A stretch of DNA of 12,924 nt. Source: Thermoleophilaceae bacterium. Its GTDB lineage: Bacteria > Actinomycetota > Thermoleophilia > Solirubrobacterales > Thermoleophilaceae. Of this stretch, positions 11,379-12,924 are shown one piece after another. Made by a program: the position numbers and the translations under genes. The DNA lies in assembly GCA_013813135.1 (NCBI GenBank), contig JACCSF010000072.1, positions 1-12,924 of the forward strand, written 5' to 3'. Position 1 is the stretch's first letter. Every line of letters starts with the position of its first letter. The notes beneath the pieces were generated by a model. It was not told the DNA's origin, searched no databases, and saw nothing but the letters and a program-made list of their open reading frames with translations.

Positions 11379-12732
11379 GTGGCCAAGGTCTGCATCATCG
11401 GCGCGGGCTCGTCAGGCATTGCCGCCTGTCAGGTGCTCCAGGGACGCGGCATCGAGTTCGACTGCTTCGAGAAGGGGTCGGGCATCGGTGGCAACTGGCG
11501 CTACGGCAACGACAACGGCATGTCGTCCGCCTACCGCTCGCTCTTCATCAACACCTCGCGGGCGATGATGGAGTACGCCAGCTACCCGATGCCGCCGGAG
11601 TACCCGGACTATCCGCACCACACCCAGATAGCCCGCTACTTCGAGGACTACGTCGACCACTTCGGCTTCCGCGACCGCATCCGCTTCGGCACCGAGATCG
11701 CACGGGTCGAGCCGGCCGGCGATCGGTGGGAGGTCACGCTCGCCGGCGGCGAGTCGCAGGGCTACGACGCGGTGATGGTCGCGAACGGCCATCACTGGGA
11801 CCCCAAATACCCCGAGCCGCCTTTCCCGGGACAGGAGTCGTTCACAGGCGAACAGCTCCACTCGCACTGGTACCGCGAGCCCGATGAGCGCTTCGTGGAC
11901 CGCAACGTGCTGGTGCTCGGCATCGGCAACTCGGCCACCGACATCGCCACCGAGACGTCGCGCCACTCGACCATGACCTACCTGGCGATGCGGCGCGGCG
12001 CGCACGTGCTGCCGAAGTTCATCGGCGGCGTCCCGCTCGACCAGCTCGGCCCGAGCTGGACCAACCGGCTGCCGTTCGCCTTCACGCGCAGCTTCCTCAT
12101 GCGCGAGGTCAAGCGTGTGCAGGGGCCGATGGAGAACTACGGACTGCCCACGCCGGACCACAAGCTCGGCCAGGCCCCACCCGACGGTCTCCGCCGACCT
12201 GCTGACGCGCATCGGGCACGGCCGCATCACGGTCAAGCCCAACCTGGAGGCCATCGACGGCTCGGTCGGGCACTTCGTGGACGGCACGAGCGCCCCGATC
12301 GACACGATCGTCTGGTGCACCGGCTACCGCATCTCGTTCCCGTTCCTCGACTCCTCGGTGATGGGCACGGCGGGCAACCACGTGCCGCTCTACCGGCGCG
12401 TGGTCCACCCCGAGCGGCCCGGGCTCTACTTCATCGGGCTGGTGCAGCCGCTGGGGGCGATCATGCCGATCGCCGAGCGCCAGTCCGAGTGGGTCGCCGA
12501 CCTGTTCGAGGGCGCGGCGGCGCTGCCCGACCCCAAGCGCATGACGCGGGCGATCGAGCGCGAGGAGAGCGCGATGCGCAAGCGCTACATCGCCTCGACG
12601 CGGCACACGATCCAGGTGGACTTCCACTCGTACATGCGCACGCTGGCAAGCGAGCGCAAGCGCACTCGCGGCGTGCAGCGCCCGCTGCCGGCCGTGAGCG
12701 AGCGGCCGCCGGTGGCCGCCCGCGCCGCGTAA
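11379..12732 (+). pseudogene. Flavin-containing monooxygenase gene with a one-base frameshift
   Basis: From the GTG at 11379 the frame encodes a class B flavin monooxygenase: FAD-binding GAGSSG (8-13), an acidic FEK at 30-32, GGNWRY, the family motif F155-x-G-x3-H161-x3-Y165, and an NADPH-binding GIGNSA (181-186). The match holds to about residue 266, then breaks. Homologous sequence resumes in the next frame with HPTVSADLL, FVDG, the VWCTGY motif and a normal C-terminus ending in TAA at 12730-12732. The break lies at the CCCC run 12175-12178; removing one C would give a continuous 450-residue protein of ordinary family length. It is either a sequencing/assembly error or a real inactivating insertion; both halves keep family motifs and coding periodicity, so any loss is recent. 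Tyr rather than Trp at the motif end favours N/S-oxidising FMO over Baeyer-Villiger type. The stop overlaps the next ATG. Confidence 0.8.
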
Positions 12733-12924
12733 TGGGAGGCGTAGCCGTGGTCACGGGCGCCGGCCGCGGCTTCGGCCGCGAGATCGCGCGGCAGCTGGCC
12801 GGACGCTCCTACACCGTCCTGGCCACCGACATCGACGGCCAGGCCGCCGCGGCCACCGCCGAGGCCGTCGGCGGCTTCTCGCTGCAGCTCGACGTGCGCG
12901 ACCCCGAGGCGCACCGCCGCGCGG
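12732..12924 (+). CDS. Short-chain dehydrogenase/reductase, 5' part (runs off the window)
   Basis: The visible 64 residues form the start of an SDR Rossmann fold: VAVVTGAGRGFG (4-15), which contains the TGxxxGxG cofactor motif, then a beta strand ending in ATDID (30-34), where the acidic residues favour NAD(H), and LDVRDPEAH at 53-61 for adenine binding. The catalytic Ser-Tyr-Lys lies beyond the window. The ATG at 12732 overlaps the monooxygenase TAA by one base (TAATG) with no Shine-Dalgarno, so translation is coupled to that gene. The frameshifted monooxygenase frame is in phase with this gene, so as sequenced the upstream frame reads straight into it. Confidence 0.88.
   Translation, partial: MGGVAVVTGAGRGFGREIARQLAGRSYTVLATDIDGQAAAATAEAVGGFSLQLDVRDPEAHRRA

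Noticed and set aside
11379..12178. Baeyer-Villiger monooxygenase call
   Set aside because: The fingerprint ends in Tyr (F-x-G-x3-H-x3-Y) rather than the Trp usual in Baeyer-Villiger enzymes, so the general FMO type is preferred.
11379..12924. Natural monooxygenase-SDR fusion protein
   Set aside because: The would-be linker (about 12177-12731) is the wrong frame of a sequence that encodes the real monooxygenase C-terminus with a proper stop, so a frameshift explains it better.
1..12924. CRISPR array, tRNA/rRNA, insertion sequence or phage defence island
   Set aside because: No regularly spaced repeats, cloverleaf-like segments, transposase or defence-type domains were found on either strand.

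Overview
The window is GC-rich bacterial chromosome with strong G/C preference at third codon positions, frequent GTG starts and many starts that lack a Shine-Dalgarno sequence. These traits, together with an ECF sigma factor carrying its own zinc-finger/membrane tail and a small secreted Cys-repeat protein with GTNKN...KCVS motifs, suggest an actinobacterium, most likely class Thermoleophilia (Solirubrobacterales-like). That placement is an inference from style; no rRNA or marker gene is present. No tRNA, rRNA, CRISPR array, transposase or phage gene was seen, and no gap between genes exceeds 300 bases.

Layout, left to right. (1) 1-2099: a minus-strand gene for a secreted three-repeat Cys protein, followed by stacked hairpins, is divergent from an ECF sigma factor gene. 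Between them are two mirror-image ECF-type promoters (GAAC-N16-CGTT on each strand, sharing a 9-bp inverted repeat). (2) 2135-3752: a VOC/glyoxalase-like protein and an aldo/keto reductase in a two-gene operon, then a possible 58-residue membrane ORF (3728-3904). (3) 3844-4521: a minus-strand PhzF-family protein, divergent from (4) 4549-7784: an unknown 100-residue protein, a membrane PAS-GAF-SpoIIE phosphatase-HATPase protein and a STAS anti-sigma-factor antagonist, forming a partner-switching module. (5) 7794-8956: a minus-strand operon of a hotdog thioesterase-like protein and an alpha/beta hydrolase, convergent with the STAS gene. (6) 9098-9496: a small VOC protein. (7) 9538-11268: a DipZ-type fusion of a CcdA-like membrane domain and a TlpA-like thioredoxin domain. 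(8) 11379-12924: a flavin monooxygenase gene broken by a one-base frameshift and a short-chain dehydrogenase that runs off the window.

How the parts relate. Two independent sigma-control systems are present: the ECF factor with a built-in anti-sigma-like zinc finger, which probably drives the divergent secreted-protein gene and perhaps its own, and the SpoIIE/HATPase/STAS switch, whose sigma factor is not in the window. Most other genes are stand-alone oxidoreductases, VOC proteins and hydrolases of unknown substrate. Several share one promoter design, a TAnnnT -10 box 8-10 bases before the start codon, implying leaderless mRNAs. A 15-base repeat occurs at the promoters of both the thioesterase/hydrolase operon and the monooxygenase/SDR pair, which may mean shared control.

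The strongest points for follow-up are the mirror-symmetric ECF promoters, the frameshift whose wrong frame stays open into the dehydrogenase, the overlapping divergent -10 boxes at 4530-4539, the shared 15-base element and the unannotated membrane micro-ORF.
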